From positions 467,074 through 531,073 of the forward strand of contig QANU01013744.1 in the NCBI GenBank assembly GCA_003254905.1: a DNA stretch of 64,000 bases. The letters run 5' to 3'. Shown here one piece after another: positions 1 through 13,900 of the stretch. The notes beneath the pieces are model-generated. The model was not told the DNA's origin, ran no database searches, and was given only the letters and a program-made list of their open reading frames with translations. The translations under genes were made by a program, and so were the position numbers. How positions within the stretch are numbered: the stretch's first letter is position 1; each line of letters opens with the position of its first letter. The DNA comes from Nissolia schottii. Taxonomy: Eukaryota > Streptophyta > Magnoliopsida > Fabales > Fabaceae.

Positions 1-33
1 CACAATACCCACTCAACATTTTGAAACATGAAC

Positions 34-35
<2 letters not shown>

Positions 36-83
<48 letters not shown>

Positions 84-102
84 CATCATCATCATCATCA
101 TC
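36..102. repeat. Compound microsatellite (AAT)n-(ATC)n
   Basis: An uninterrupted run of AAT units passes directly into a run of ATC units. It is a simple slippage-prone repeat in intergenic DNA and shows no sign of function. Confidence 0.95.
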
Positions 103-1505
103 AACGAAAAAATTATTATAATATGATAATATTAATAATAATCTTTCATAAAAACATTTAAAACCAATAGCAATTGTGTAGATATCTAGATAGATGGATC
201 TTGAAAATTACGGTTTTGGCTTAGTTGACTATCCGAGTACCTAGGTCATGATAGCTAATGATAATCTAATATATATGATAGCTAATGATAATCTAATATA
301 TCTTAGCCCTTAGATCCCAATAACTGAATTGACCGTACAATGATAGAAAGGATCAACGTAGACTATCGCTGACTTATAATTCTATCCTAGATCAAACTCC
401 CATAAAAACAATTGAATATAATAACATGATAATTAATAATTGATAACATAATATGAGCATTAACGGTTTCATAACTATCATAATCATAAATATTAAAATT
501 CCTAAACATACACATACAACATGAATATCTTTATGCATTGAAAATAATTCATGGCTTTTGAAAAAAAGGTTTTGTTTTATAAATTCTTTTCATAAACAAT
601 TTCATAAATGTTTATAAAGATAAATCTAATTTTCGCAAATAAAATAAATATGTTTCTATAGAAGGTTTCAATAAAATAGTTTCATAACTACTTTCATAAA
701 ACAATACTTTCATAAATTCTTATTTTCTAAAAAACGTTTCTTTCACAAAGCAATCCTTATTTTTCTAAGATGATGAAAACATTAAAACTAAATCATGCTT
801 ATAAAATATGAACATAATATAATTACTAAATTAGACCATGAGTAACAACCCATTCACGTGGTGTTGCCGGAGACTAACTATCATTTCTCACGTGCTCAGT
901 AGGAACTCGAATGACACTGGTGATTGACTCGGGACATTGAGACTCCTAGGCTTGGACACCTTACGTGGATGCATTGTTTCCCCATGACATGTAAATATTA
1001 AACTAGAACGAATAGTCTCACCAGAAGCAAAACCTTGAAAGCTCTTAAATGAATTAGTAGGTCAAAACACTATGGGAGGTGTTCTATTTACAGGGGAAGC
1101 TACCACCTCCACATCACAACTTAAGCAATGTAAGACTAAAACATCACACCAAACTCCTTTACTTTTTTTTCTTTTAAAAACTAAATCTAAAATAGATTAC
1201 TAATAAATTTTTTAAAATCTAGACAATAGAAAAACAATTATTTCAAATTTTCAAAATTAACCTATTAATTATGGAAACACTATTTAATTTCTAAATTCTC
1301 TCTTTTAAAATTTTAACCATCTAATCTCATCTTATCTATTATCTCCTATTTAAAATTTAAAATATGAAAACAAAATCTCATGCCATTTTAAATAAAAAAA
1401 ATTTGGCATTACACATACCGTGAGGCTGAGAAAATACTCTGAGATATATCTCCCCAAATATTCACGTAAATTATAGTCATGATTTTTTTTTTCTGAACTA
1501 TTGAG

Positions 1506-1546
<41 letters not shown>
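1506..1546. repeat. Microsatellite (ATC)13
   Basis: About thirteen perfect ATC units are followed by degenerate ATC/GTC units up to about 1580. Confidence 0.95.
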
Positions 1547-1639
1547 AATCGTCCTCGTCATCACCATCGTCATTATCATATTATTGTACGTTAAATTATT
1601 AAATTAAATAATCTAATTTATTAGTTTAGAGTATTTTGA

Positions 1640-1880
1640 ATGTCTGTCTTCGTTGGTACATACAGCTCACAGTGGTCTACTTTAAATGCTTGCCTCTGAT
1701 GAATAATTTTACTGCAAATATTATGGCGGATTCCAAAATATGTGTGTAAGGTGTTACTGACAAGTCATTTATTGTCGATTTTTTATGTCAAATATCGATG
1801 GGAACACTCAAATTCGTTGGTAATAGCCTTATATCCATTGGAAATTTTGTCGGTATAAGATTTTTTTCTCTCTCATAGTG
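1640..1880. mobile_element. Possible CACTA (En/Spm) terminus
   Basis: Read on the minus strand, the sequence ending at 1880 begins CACTATGAGAGAGAAAAAAA, the form of a plant CACTA transposon end. Behind it are short motifs of the type 'gtcggta/ttggtaa' in both orientations, which resemble the sub-terminal repeats of that superfamily. No matching second end or transposase was found, so it is at best a relic. This is inference from motif shape. Confidence 0.35.
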
Positions 1881-3632
1881 ATGTAAGAATTTATCTTGTG
1901 ATTTTGACGAATTTGAGATTAGAATTTGTGCTTAAAGCCTCTACTTGTTTGAATATAGTTAAGGAATTAACATGCTTTCGTAATTAGAGGAGGATTGGTT
2001 TACCAAGAAATTGGAAATCAATTAATTACCTTATAGTTTTTCCTTTGGTCTTCATAGTTTCCAACTCAAGTGGATAAAATTGAATTATTTTTAAGAATTT
2101 GGTCAAAGGTTCAGCAACCGTAGTTGTCATGTTGTGTATCGTATTATGTATCAATTTTTTTAAATTTTACATAGTGTAGCATAACTTATTGAATATTATA
2201 AGATATTTTGATATATATTAATTTTATAATTATAACCTAAAAACATATAAAAATTCACAAAATTATGGATAAATATATAAGTCGTCATATCAAATGTTAG
2301 AAAAGAAAAATATGATATAACTATAATGACTATCTTATTATTTTTGTAGTTGAATTTCTAAATTTTGAGATTTTGGTCTTTAGTAACGATTTAGTCATAT
2401 TTGCTAATTTTAATCTTATATGTTACTTTATCTTTATTTATCTAATATTTTGAATTTTATCTTAATCTCGGGTTCTATTTTGTATGAATTTTAAATTTTT
2501 TTACTTTTAAAAATATAATAAATTGACTATTATTTATAAATATCATAGATGCACATATTTATAGTGATACCGCAAGTATTGTTAAGATATTAAAGATACA
2601 ATTAAGATATTTATTCATGTTAAAATACTAATATGAATTGTATCGAAATTGTAAGTTTAAGATACATATTGTAAGATACATATCGCATATTGTAAGATAT
2701 TAACAATTATGTTAACAACCATTTCATAGATGGAGATATACTTCATAACCAAACGAAGTGAAGTTGGGTGTAGATACAAAAGCTAAATCCCTAACATCTT
2801 AGCATATTGCAGTGGATTATCAGAATTTTTACTAGTTATCACTTGCTCTAAATTGACTTCCATAATAGAAATCGAATAAGTGCATTGTTGTTTGATAGCT
2901 CCATCCCTGCGAAGGATACTCATCTCCACTCCTTATTACTCAACAATTTGGTACGCTTGCCAAAGAGTTATCAAATTTTTAATAAAAACCAAATACCCAA
3001 AACAATTTTAATTGCTTTGGTTTTGACTGTTTTTCCCAATAATCAAACTGAACCAAACTAAAATAAAAATTATTGTTTATATCGATAGGATCTTATCTCA
3101 AAACCAAACCAAACAAAACCACTAACACCCCTGATTAAACCAAATGAGAGATTTGAGTACACAGTCTAACAACAAATTATTAGACATACTCACAAAAAAT
3201 CTAGGCCCTACCAATTTTATTAAAGATATATTATTGTGCCTGACTTATTCTTAGAAGAATTTAATTTTACTTTAGTTTATTAATGTTATAACTCTCCAAG
3301 TGCAATTGAGCTCTTTGAGCTCCCTAAAAGTTGCTCTTGAGCACTCTAAAATCTTGAAAAGCTCCTACCACGTCAAAATATGACTGCAAACGCCATTCTT
3401 TACAAAAAGTTCATTATCGTTGTTCTACTTTTTCTTTTCCGGTTTTGTTTTGGGCAATTTGAAACAATCTGGCAACAAAGCACGCCGTTGACAAATGACG
3501 ATTAAGTTAGAATAATATTTGTTGCTTGTCTAAAGGGATTCAATAATTTGTCATTTATGAAGCTGCAGCTGATCTGATGCTGAGTCGATGACAATAGCTT
3601 CACAGATCACAGTGAATTTCATTTAGTTTGCT

Positions 3633-6600
3633 TCACGGGTCTACATCTTCAGGGAAGGTGGCTTCACCAGCGTAAATATATTGCATTTCGTCCTTCCAAG
3701 TCTGAACAGACACAGAGAATCATTATCAAGAAAGAATTCCACATCAACCAACTGCTGTATATATGTTTTGTCTAAATGTTACTACCTCAAATCGGAAAGA
3801 GATCCTAATATTGGGAACATTGGTCTTATGAATATCATTTCCTTCAGAACCTCTCAAGAAGTATTTATCCCCAAGCCAGTGCAACTGTGAAAGGAGATGA
3901 AAGTTATAAAAAGTGAAACAGACAGAAAGTAAGATATAATTATAAACATAACAGTTACGGACCTCTCAAATTTCAATCTTTCAACTCCCAAAATGAATAA
4001 AGAAATGGGCCAAACAAATGCATATTTTGCTTATTCAGTATATATCAATTCACAACCAATAATTTCCATTTATAATAAAATAGCATAGATGCAGACCTTG
4101 GCTTGATGTGAAAATCCAGATTGGTAGACTGAATTTCTAGCTATCTCACACAGGTCACAAGCAGAGAGCTTCCATACCTGAAGTGCATGTATTTCTATGT
4201 AAGAAATATGATCCCTATTCCCTAGCAATAACACAGTTTTTAACCAATTTCCATCCGTCAACCAAAGAAAAGAGGAAGAGGGAATGCCACGTTTGGCAGG
4301 CATCAAACCTTAGCTGCAACACTATATTCTTCTAATAATGGTTCTTTTGTCAAATGAATTTGCAAAGGATCATCGGAAGATAGAGACACATTTAGACCTC
4401 GCTGGAAAAACATAGGCATTGGATTGCGATGATAGTCCAAGAAAAGAAAGTTATTGCTAAGTGGTGACATGCATAATCCAATCTGAAAAGACAACAGAGT
4501 GAAATTAATATATATTATTAAAAATTAGCAGGATCTACAAAAAGGATTGAATTTTTTTGGGACAGAATAGGTTTCCTGCTTTACTTTTCCCCATAATGAA
4601 CCCAAATTTTGAATAGCTGCAAGATCTCCAGAGATCTCTAATGCACAAATGACATGAAAAGATTAACTATATTGAAAATGAGTATTCTAGAGGGGCTAAC
4701 CTGTGCAAGGTAATATAAATACTGCAAAACAGGAGTCTTGCGAAGTTTAATCCCATGGGAAATGTTATGGCACAGGAGGAAAGCAGCAGCCAAATGATCA
4801 TTATCACCTGCCTGCACAGTAAATTAATTAAAACCATCTCAGTGAACATAAAGGATCAAGCCATTCGAATATGGTATAGAAAATAACCTCTCCACAATGA
4901 GGCCGCAACTTTATTGTTGTCATTCCTTTAGATTCACGCAGCTGAAACAGATAGGAAGTAAGATGTTAATATTGTTGATACCCAGATATTCCTTTTGTGA
5001 ATATATTCATGCTACTTTTTCCTGATTCTTTTTCTCTTTTTGCTGCTGTATTCCAAGGCGCCCACCTTTCCAACCCCAACAAAACTAAAAACCAGAGGCA
5101 TAATATGCTATTAAATGAAATGAAAAGGTAACTGTCAGCTGTTGAAGATTCAGAGCTAAGGGGGAAATAACAAAAACCTTGTTCAGCGTATACAAGTTTG
5201 CATAGCAGTAATACAGATAGTACGAGTATGCTGGATTGAATTCATTAGTCCACTCAGCTGGAGTAGGCATGTGCTTAGTTGGACGCCTTTCGGGTTTACT
5301 TTCATCATCTACAAGATCAAATCCCACCACCTGAATTCAAAAGCAGCTCAATATATTGTACCTAGTGCGTTAAGAAAAGAAAGAAAAGAATATCCAGAAT
5401 AAACAACATAATTGCATTATTATTTTATGATCTTTACAAGGTTGAATAAAAACAACATGCAGAAATAAAAAAAAGTGCTCCTTCATCTCTGTGTTTTGGC
5501 AGGTCACAGTCAAAGTCTAGCACACCAGAAATAACATCATCAAGAAAATAAACAATTCTGAGCGTTAAATGGATCTCAGGTCTCAAGCATCAGCTCCATC
5601 CGTTACTGTTGGAAAATCAAACAATAATGATTTGAGATACTAAAAATCCATGTGCATTGCATGTGCCCCTTTACTACTATAAAGCACTATCACGTACATC
5701 ATAGTTCCATGACAATTTAAATTAAATAACTGGTATTTGAGCATGAATTAGGTAGTTCTTTGCAAAATACAGAATCCAACAGAAGTTCAAGAGGAAATTT
5801 TTGCCTCACGAATGCCTAAGTTGAGTTCACCTTTCAACCAGGTGAAATCATATAAAATGAGGCAGAAGTTCTTTAATAGTAAAACAATAGCGATGGGCAA
5901 GTATACATATAGCGGCATGGACAAAGAATCTTCAAACAGTTTTCTCATGCACAGTTGTTACAACAAATTTATGCCAGGAAATAGTTAATGTTAACGTAAC
6001 CTTATGACTGAACATGCAAACACAAAAAAAGGGGCACTGGCACACAAGGATATAGATTGACTAACCTGCATCAAGAACAAATGCAATTGAGGATGAGAAT
6101 TGGGATCTACTGTGACTTCAAAAAGAGGAATGAAGACATTATCCAAAATATTCTGAAAGGATGTAACAGTCCCCATACTCTTGTACACATTGTATAGCCT
6201 TGGTAACTGTGCCAATGAAAGTTCAGAAAAAAGGACATAGTTAATGAACAAACTAATAACTTTGCTAAATATAAAAACCATTTAATTGCTTCTAAATATA
6301 AAAATAAAATTTTCCTTAAACTTGTATCAAATAATGAGTACTGACTCCAGTAGGAAAAAAATTTCAAGAACTGAATACACAAAGGGAGTTTACTGTGACA
6401 AGGGAAACTACTTTTACCATAAACGCATAGGTAGTCTGTACTGTAAACCAATCTTAGAGAAAGGATCAATCTTAGGCAGTCAGATCAAAGACTAAGAAGA
6501 TACACAAACAAAAGTGTACTTTATTCTTGAGGCTGTGATGTACTAGATCTGTGCCCAATGGCTGACCATCAGACCATGAATACAAATAAATAAATGATGC

Positions 6601-9600
6601 TAGAATATAAGTCGAAATAGCAAGCTACCTGGATTAGCCACACAGCATTCTCACTATAAAGAGCATTGTTAACAAACCAACTTGCCAGCTGATCCCATTC
6701 ACTCTGTTTTCTTCCATAAACTGAGATCCTGTACTCGGCCATCTGAAAATTTTATGAATATACAGATATGCATTAAGATATGAAACATCAACATGGAAAA
6801 ATCTTACACCACATGGGCAAGAAACCTGATATCTGCTTGCTTCAAGATCAGACAAAACTTGCTTCGTTATTTCAGCCAGAAACCTTCCTGCATATTTGGG
6901 AGGCAGTAAACTATTATGAGTTCAAAAAGCATCAAATAACATCCTTTAACATTCGTTTGGAGTTCTTAAACTTCATAAAACTAAGTAATATGATCTTTCT
7001 CATTTTCATACAAACCTTGAATAAGATTATCCTGCTTTAAGAATATCTCTCTTAGTCTGCTCTGTCCACAAGGATTATACTTCAAATTGAATTTGTCAAA
7101 TCTATGGAATGTGCTCTTATCTGCATGAACATCCAACAAATCGACATTCAGATCATGCCTGCATCACAATTCACCAAATTAGACAACATTCACATATGCA
7201 AGTAAACAAATATATGCAAGCATAATTCTTCCAAGCTCTCAAAGACCTGCTTATAATTCGATAAAATAATCAGAAAAACAACAATGCATACCCTGTCAAA
7301 TCCAAACTCTCAAACACCTCCTTAAGTGTCATATATTTGCCATCTCTAAATATAACAACCTGTAAACATAGGTTAATACTAATGGTGTAGTTACGAAGAA
7401 CTAGCAATTAGAAAAATAGAAAAGCAAAATGCAAGGGGAAAATAGACTTTTAACATTATGTTTGAGAAAAAAAAAATTAACTAAACCCCTGAAGTAAATA
7501 AAAATTGAAATTGGTTTTCACCTCATCAGGTTCTTCTCTTAATTTTGACCGGATAAATCGGACCAGATGCTTCTGATTCATGCAAGCAGAATGATGAATA
7601 TGAGTATCAACTTTTCGGATATTGTAAAAATCTCGGTGTGGTGCACTCTTCTGGGCCAGAAACTCCTTATCTGCATTTAGTAACAGATGGAGACGAAATT
7701 TCTGTATAACAATCAAATGCATGTTATAACCAAAGGCGACATGCTAAAATAGAGAAATCATGTATACATAAGTTTGCGAGAAATTACTTCCTCAAGGAAT
7801 CGTAGCCTATGGTGGCATGCAGAGCGGACATTCCCAACGGACATAACTTTAAGAATGTAATGCATATCAGTAAAAAATGTTGTTGAGCTTGCAACAGGGA
7901 AGAGCTCTTCAGTGTCTGGGAACAGTTTCTTAAACAGCTTAGTTCTTTCATAGTAAACAAAATATTAAAAAGAAGATAAGTACTAAGACAGCTGAAAAAA
8001 ATTATCTGGCAGCATTTAGTTTGCTGGAATTATTTTGGTCAAAATCAATCATCATTCATCTTACCCTATTAGGTATGGTCAGTGTTAAAAGACCAGTTCT
8101 GCTAAAATAGGTGCAACTTGCAAGCCCTAGCCAGACCAATTTGTATCTCTAACAAACTGCTTTCACACAAGAGCCCTTTGGGCTTGTAGTATGCACTATG
8201 TACAAACTAGCTACATCTTTTGCACAAATTTAATTTAATTATGAAGAATAGGGGTGCCAAGGATCAAACTCCTGGTCACTTGTTCATGTAGACTTTGGTA
8301 CCATGTCAAATTTCATATACAAATTCTTGTAAAAGCTTAGACAAATTCTCATAATTAGGGATGTAACGCCTTATTCCATTCCAGAATTTGACGAGCTAAA
8401 ACATGAATGAAAGGGGACCCTAAATATCAATGATACTCTGACAAGGTAGCAATAGTGGTGACAATGGTAGGGATGATGAGGGTGGTGATGGTGGAAATGG
8501 AAATGGCAATAGCAATGGTGATAATGGTGTGGTGCTAGTAAGGTGGGGGTGGTGGTAGCACTGACTATGATGGTGGCAACGGCATCAGCAATGTTAGGAT
8601 GGTGGCGATGACATGTGGTAGCAGTGGCAGTGCGTGTGGTGGTGATGGATGTGGAGGAGCACTGGCGGTGGTGGATGAATGGCAGTGGCATGCTGTTGGA
8701 AGTAGTGGCAGTGGCAGCAACAAAGGATGTTTTTGTTGCTTCTAGAAAATGCATAACATGTTATAGTAACTGAACTTGTGATTTTAGGAATGGAGTGACC
8801 ATTCCTTCCAATTTGGAGAAAATGCCATTCCCACATTTTGAGGAAATACCATTCCATGGGAAATAATTTTTTAATAGTTGCTACAAAGCATTCTTTAACC
8901 TTTTTAACATTCCTAGTCCCCATACTCCAGTCTCATTTTAGTCAACCAAACATCACTGTATGAAACATGTGAGTCACTTCCAGTCCTTACCATTTTTACT
9001 TGCATAAACATGAACGACTCCATCTTCCATCCTAAAGTGGTGCTGCATGAAACACCAAAAGTCAGGCATAATAATATAAGGCACACATTTCAAAACAAAA
9101 TTGACTGTTAATAACTCATATGGATCTAAGATGCTGCTCAAATCAACAAACTTACTGCTGTTGCTTCAACTGGTTCAAAGTGAAATGGATCAAAGCTCTT
9201 TGTCACTTCTGCCTTCCATGGAGCAACCTCTTCCTTATAAATATATTTCTTCCGCAAATCTAAGCATTCACGAATCATCTTGCAAACTTCCTCTTCTTCT
9301 ATGTTTGTTGATTCTGAAAGCATTTTGTAAAGAAGAAAAGGGTGCATTAGGCCACAATTCAATCTTTCTTCATATTATATAAGTAAGCAAACACATAGTA
9401 TATTGTTTAATCTCATTAATAAAATAGTTATCAAATATTAGTCACTGGAATTGATAGAACAAAAAAAGTCAAGATGATAGAAGCAAGGATAGAAGCAAGT
9501 AAACTAACATTCACAGATAATACAAATTGAGAATAAAATAAAAGAACGTAGAAGAAATAAGAAGACAGATTATGAAAGGAAAGTGATTCTGAAAATACCA

Positions 9601-10920
9601 TGCACTGTGTTTCTTGGAGGCAAGAGAGTATTGACAAATGCAAGGTCTTTTTCATTTTTTGAGATGTCAACAGACATCTGATTTTTGGCAGAGTCTGCAT
9701 CATCGCCTCGCAATGGAGCAGCAGACAAATGGCTTATGTTTGAATTTAGTCCCTGCCCCAACATCATGAATCACTTAGAAAGACCAATTTTAGAACTATA
9801 TGAATGACCACATACGGAAATCAAGCAAGGCAAGGGAAACTACAGTCATGCACCAACACTATGCCTTGTGTAACTCTAAAGTCTAAATTATCAAATCAGA
9901 AAAGCAATCCCTCATGTTATGGTCTATGAATAGCCAACTATTATAACATTATAACATTATCCTGGCAAATAATAACTAACAAGCCTAGAAATCAAGCACT
10001 AAAATACCACCCTACCTGAATCCTTATGTAAGAGTAAAATGGTAACCAATAATTATCATTTGCTAAAAAGTGAATGCATCTTTCTAAGCATCTCCCCGGA
10101 TAGTGTTGTTCAGTTGACAAAGTTCTAAACAACATTAAGCAACCAATAGCCACAACAAACAAAGAAATATATTCTCACGTAAGAGACATGATTGTTATCC
10201 GCAAGGTTTGATCCTTCCTCATCAGAATCTTCCACACTTTCAAAGGCATTACTGACTGGAGACATTCTCTTATAAGAAGATGAAAGCGGAGCATTCCCTC
10301 CTGCTACACAAACCAAAAAACAGAAACAGAAGAAATTAAAGTAAACAATAATTCGAAGCATCTCCTCCAACTTCACAAAGAACCAAATCTATTTATGCAA
10401 CATAGCACCCCAAAAAAAGAATTCCACTCCAAATAGTTTCAAAATTAACCGAAATTCAACAACGTTCCTGAACGATACACTGCGGTCTAAGAAAGAACTC
10501 GTTCACATTCATACCATCCATTGGAAGAGGTAGATACTCCCCCTCCTCGAACCAACCGGTCCGAGAAGAAACCGCATTCGGCAACGAGGACGAAATCGTA
10601 CGGCTCCGAAGCAAGCCATCGTCCAAGGACCTCGACAAGCTTTGCGGATAGCTTCCGAGATTCACAACCATTTCTTCGCCGTTGGGAGCGAACCCTAACC
10701 GATCATCACGGTCGCCATCTTCATCGTCGTCTAGCTCTTCGTGTTCCGGTTGCCGGTTGCGAAGACGGCGAGGATGGGCGCGGCGGACCTCGGCGAGGCG
10801 GCGGAGGACCTGGCCGACGCTGCGGCGGTGGATGTAGAAAGCAGAAACGGCCACGAAAGAAGCTCCGACCAGTGCAGCCACTGCAAGGTGCAGAGTCACA
10901 GGCATGGGAGAGGGATCCAT
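3633..10920 (-). CDS. FAC1: AMP deaminase, 19 exons (FAC1/AMPD type)
   Basis: Converts AMP to IMP and ammonia in purine salvage and adenylate balance; the Arabidopsis orthologue FAC1 is needed for embryo development. Exons (minus strand): 10515-10920, 10179-10303, 9599-9752, 9156-9313, 8991-9042, 7788-7915, 7522-7701, 7292-7359, 7016-7158, 6826-6887, 6629-6742, 6066-6206, 5178-5330, 4888-4941, 4701-4811, 4309-4482, 4097-4177, 3786-3884, 3633-3701. Every junction is GT-AG and the sum (2472 nt) is in frame, giving 823 aa, close to the plant family length. A hydrophobic anchor lies at about residues 8-28. Predicted zinc ligands are intact: His375 and His377 in DTHIHHSA, His643 in RPHCGE, and Asp720 in [16 protein letters not shown]. 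His665 in CHNISHG is also kept. The start is the first ATG of the anchor exon. Intron 1 has tandem acceptors. Intron 5 (about 1.1 kb) carries a SINE-like piece and a GGT-rich repeat. Confidence 0.95.
8120..8320 (-). mobile_element. SINE-like insertion in AMP deaminase intron 5
   Basis: On the minus strand a polymerase III A-box-like TGGTACCAAAGTC is followed about 35 bases later by a B-box-like GGAGTTTGATCC and then a low-complexity body. This layout matches tRNA-derived plant SINEs of the Au type. The ends are approximate and no target duplication was identified. Confidence 0.4.
8440..8720. repeat. Degenerate GGT/GAT trinucleotide-rich tract in intron 5
   Basis: About 280 bases on the plus strand are built mainly from GGT, GAT, GGC and AAT triplets, giving many GG pairs in a row. 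Frames read across it give only low-complexity His/Thr- or Gly-rich peptides, which are not genes. It sits within the AMP deaminase intron between exons 5 and 6. Confidence 0.7.
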
Positions 10921-13900
10921 CGGATTCGGAGGAACAGAACAGAAAACAGAGTGATCGTTTCTCTCTGTGTGTGAATGTGTTGAAGTTGAAGTGAGTCGTT
11001 AGAGTGACGAGGGAATGAATGAAGAAGTTGCGAAGCTTGCGTGCTGTTTTCTGCAGTTCTCTCCCTCTCTCTCGGGGGGAGGGGCGTTCTGTTTTGGCGG
11101 TTCTTGATTCGTTTGGTTTTTTCTTACGTGGCGTGGCTTCCTTCCAAGGTGGCAGTTGCTGAATGATGCCACTCGCGAGCATTTCCAAGTTTTTGCATTT
11201 TAAATTAGAATTGAGCATCAAATTGAGCTTATATTATAATAAATTTGTTTTCTTTTGTATTTTATACATTATATATATATATATGTATATATATTTTTTG
11301 TCATTAATGTAATATTATTTTTTCCTTTGCGGCGTGAGATACGTGAAAGCCTAAGGTTAAAGAACACGTTGCGAGATTTTATTCATGATGGGACCTGACT
11401 TGCAAAGGCAACTGACGATGACGTGCACCAATGAAGACAACCATACAACGGGGTTTCTACTTTCTAGCTTGTGTGATATGCCATCCGGCATTTAAAGAGT
11501 AAAATAGTGTGGTTAACCAGTGCAACTGCACGGAAACGTTGTCAATATAAATATTTAGTATATGAGTTAACAATTTAGAATAATATAAGTATCGGAGAGT
11601 GTAAAATACAATTAAAGATTCACATTCACACAGTATGCAAAAGGAAATAGAACATAAGTGTAATTTAAAATGGCAGTAAAATTGTATAGATATCCGTGTT
11701 AATATACAAAAATTTATAAAATTAAATTAAATTATTAATACATTATAATTATTTTTAATACATATATGATATAACCTGTGTATTAGATAGATATTTTATA
11801 CTTATAATGTACTAATAGTCATTTTATTTAACTAAAAAGTAATTCTTGTATAATAATATTTATTTCATTTCTCATGTAAAATTTATAAAGTTGTTCATTT
11901 TTTTTTCCTCTTTCTTTCAAATAATTATATCCATGTTTTTTTTATTAGTCAAAAGCAATTCATATTACTTAATAATAATTGAAATTCATATTGTATTTGA
12001 AAGATAAATAAAACATTTTCAAATGAATAGCCACTTTCGCACCGAAGGTTATTTGGGTGCAATTTGCAAAGGAGTTTTAAGAAAATTGTTATTATTAATT
12101 AGTGATGGCTAATAAAAACCCTCACCCACCAATGATACAGAAGTTTGTTGGACAGCTTCATTTCAGATTTAAATTTTTTTCCTCCATGTCCTTACTTGTG
12201 ATAAGTGAAAGATATTTTTTTTTTCAGATTGTGATAAATGAAAATCAATCCTTCATGCGCAAAAAAGAAGTACACTACAACATAATACAATTGTTTAATA
12301 TCCCACACCTAGGCGGTATTTAGTAAACATCTTGGGACAGAAAATATAGAAACAATGAGGAGAAAATATGTTTTGAAAAGGAGAAAAAAAACATAAAACT
12401 TAAAATTATTTTTGTTTTAGGATAATTTTTTAACAAATTTGTATACATGAAAAGAAGAAAAATATAAAAGAGATATCTAAGACGTAAGGGACACATCTCT
12501 GTCATACGTCTAAAACGGAGGGACGCAAGAGACACATCTCTACTATTCTCGTGTCTCCATATTTTTTATCCTGAGACGCTTACTAAACAGTGCCCTAAGG
12601 ATTCGACTTCAGTTTGATTCATAAAACAAAAACTATTATAAAATTACTCTAAATTCGAATTGGCACATAACTATTGGCCTGACTAAAGCTAATCAACACA
12701 ATACAACATCCTTGAATCAAGGGACATTGACAACAACCCCATATGATATCACTCTGTATTAATGAGAGATAGACAACAGATTCATCCCTTAACCATTGCT
12801 TAGCCCAAAATAGTGTCATTGTTTGCCTCCTGCTCTTTGATTGTATTCTATTACATACCCAACAGCTGAAGATGAGTCAGCTAGGATGGCTAATCGAAAA
12901 GCGAAGAAAATAATCCCCCTTCCATATTATTATCCTAGAAGGAATAAAAAAGGGAAGAGCCAAATAGAAGGAAACAATATCTGATTTGTTAGAGTCAAAT
13001 AAGGATTTATTAGGGAAAGAAAAAGCAGTAAATAATTAGTTAGAGAAAAATAAGGGAGTGAGGATTTTTAGGAGAAAATAAAGTTAAATCCCTTGATTCT
13101 CTTCTATTGATAATTATAAGTAGGATCATGGGGGAATTTCTATTTCCTGTTCGTTAATTTCAGTCTTTTAGCCACTCTTGTTTTGGTTCTGCCACAAAAA
13201 TTCCCCATTGGAATTTCTACATAATTAATAAACACCAGGGCCATTTCAGCAAGTCTTTTTCTTATTGGTACCACTTCTTACATATTCCTTTCAAAAACAA
13301 TGCATGAAATTATGTATTTCTTCATCTACCAACTCACAAAAATAGGTATTAAATGTAACCTCTAATTTTCACTTCTTAACTTGATATCTAGTAATGACTG
13401 ACTCAAAATAACGACGTTACTCTTTTGGAGAGGGACACACCTATAAAAGAAACAATTGTTAGTTACCCAAATTAGATATGTAATATTAAGATAACATCAA
13501 AATTGAAAATATTCCACTCTTATTACTTTGTGCATGCCTCCTTAATTGAAATTAAACTAAACATCATGACTGATGAGTGCAAAGAACATAAAACACAAAA
13601 GGAAATGATGTTTTTTTTGCTAGTCCAGTTACAACTATTAGTCTTTTAGAATATCGTTGCTTTATTCATTAGAGTTGAAATAATACACAATAAATGCCAA
13701 AATATATAACACTGATATAGATACCCTTCTGCATTAAAGAGTGTTTACTCTTCTTGTGTGTTAAGGAAAGTTGGCAAAATGCACAAAAATCAGTTGTAAA
13801 AGGCAGCAAAGCAAATTAATATGCCACATTTAGATACATTACCTAAAGTTCTCTAACTCAAGCTATTCACACACCTCAACATTAACCCTATAACTTTTAC

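Larger units (their letters stand above)
1..3632. other. Intergenic, AT-rich, no gene seen
   Basis: No open frame of useful length or recognisable domain was found on either strand. The stretch holds two trinucleotide microsatellites and a possible CACTA-type terminus, which are listed separately. The part nearest 3633 must include the 3' UTR and terminator of the AMP deaminase gene, but I could not place a polyadenylation site with confidence. Confidence 0.6.

Noticed and set aside
8371-8923. His- and Thr-rich minus-strand frames
   Set aside because: They are translations of the GGT/GAT triplet tract in an intron and of a transposon-like stretch. The low-complexity composition explains them.
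10521-10994. Plus-strand open frame of 157 codons over AMP deaminase exon 1
   Set aside because: It is the complement of a GC-rich exon with a clear protein. It is rich in Arg, Gly and Pro and has no domain or homologue-like pattern.
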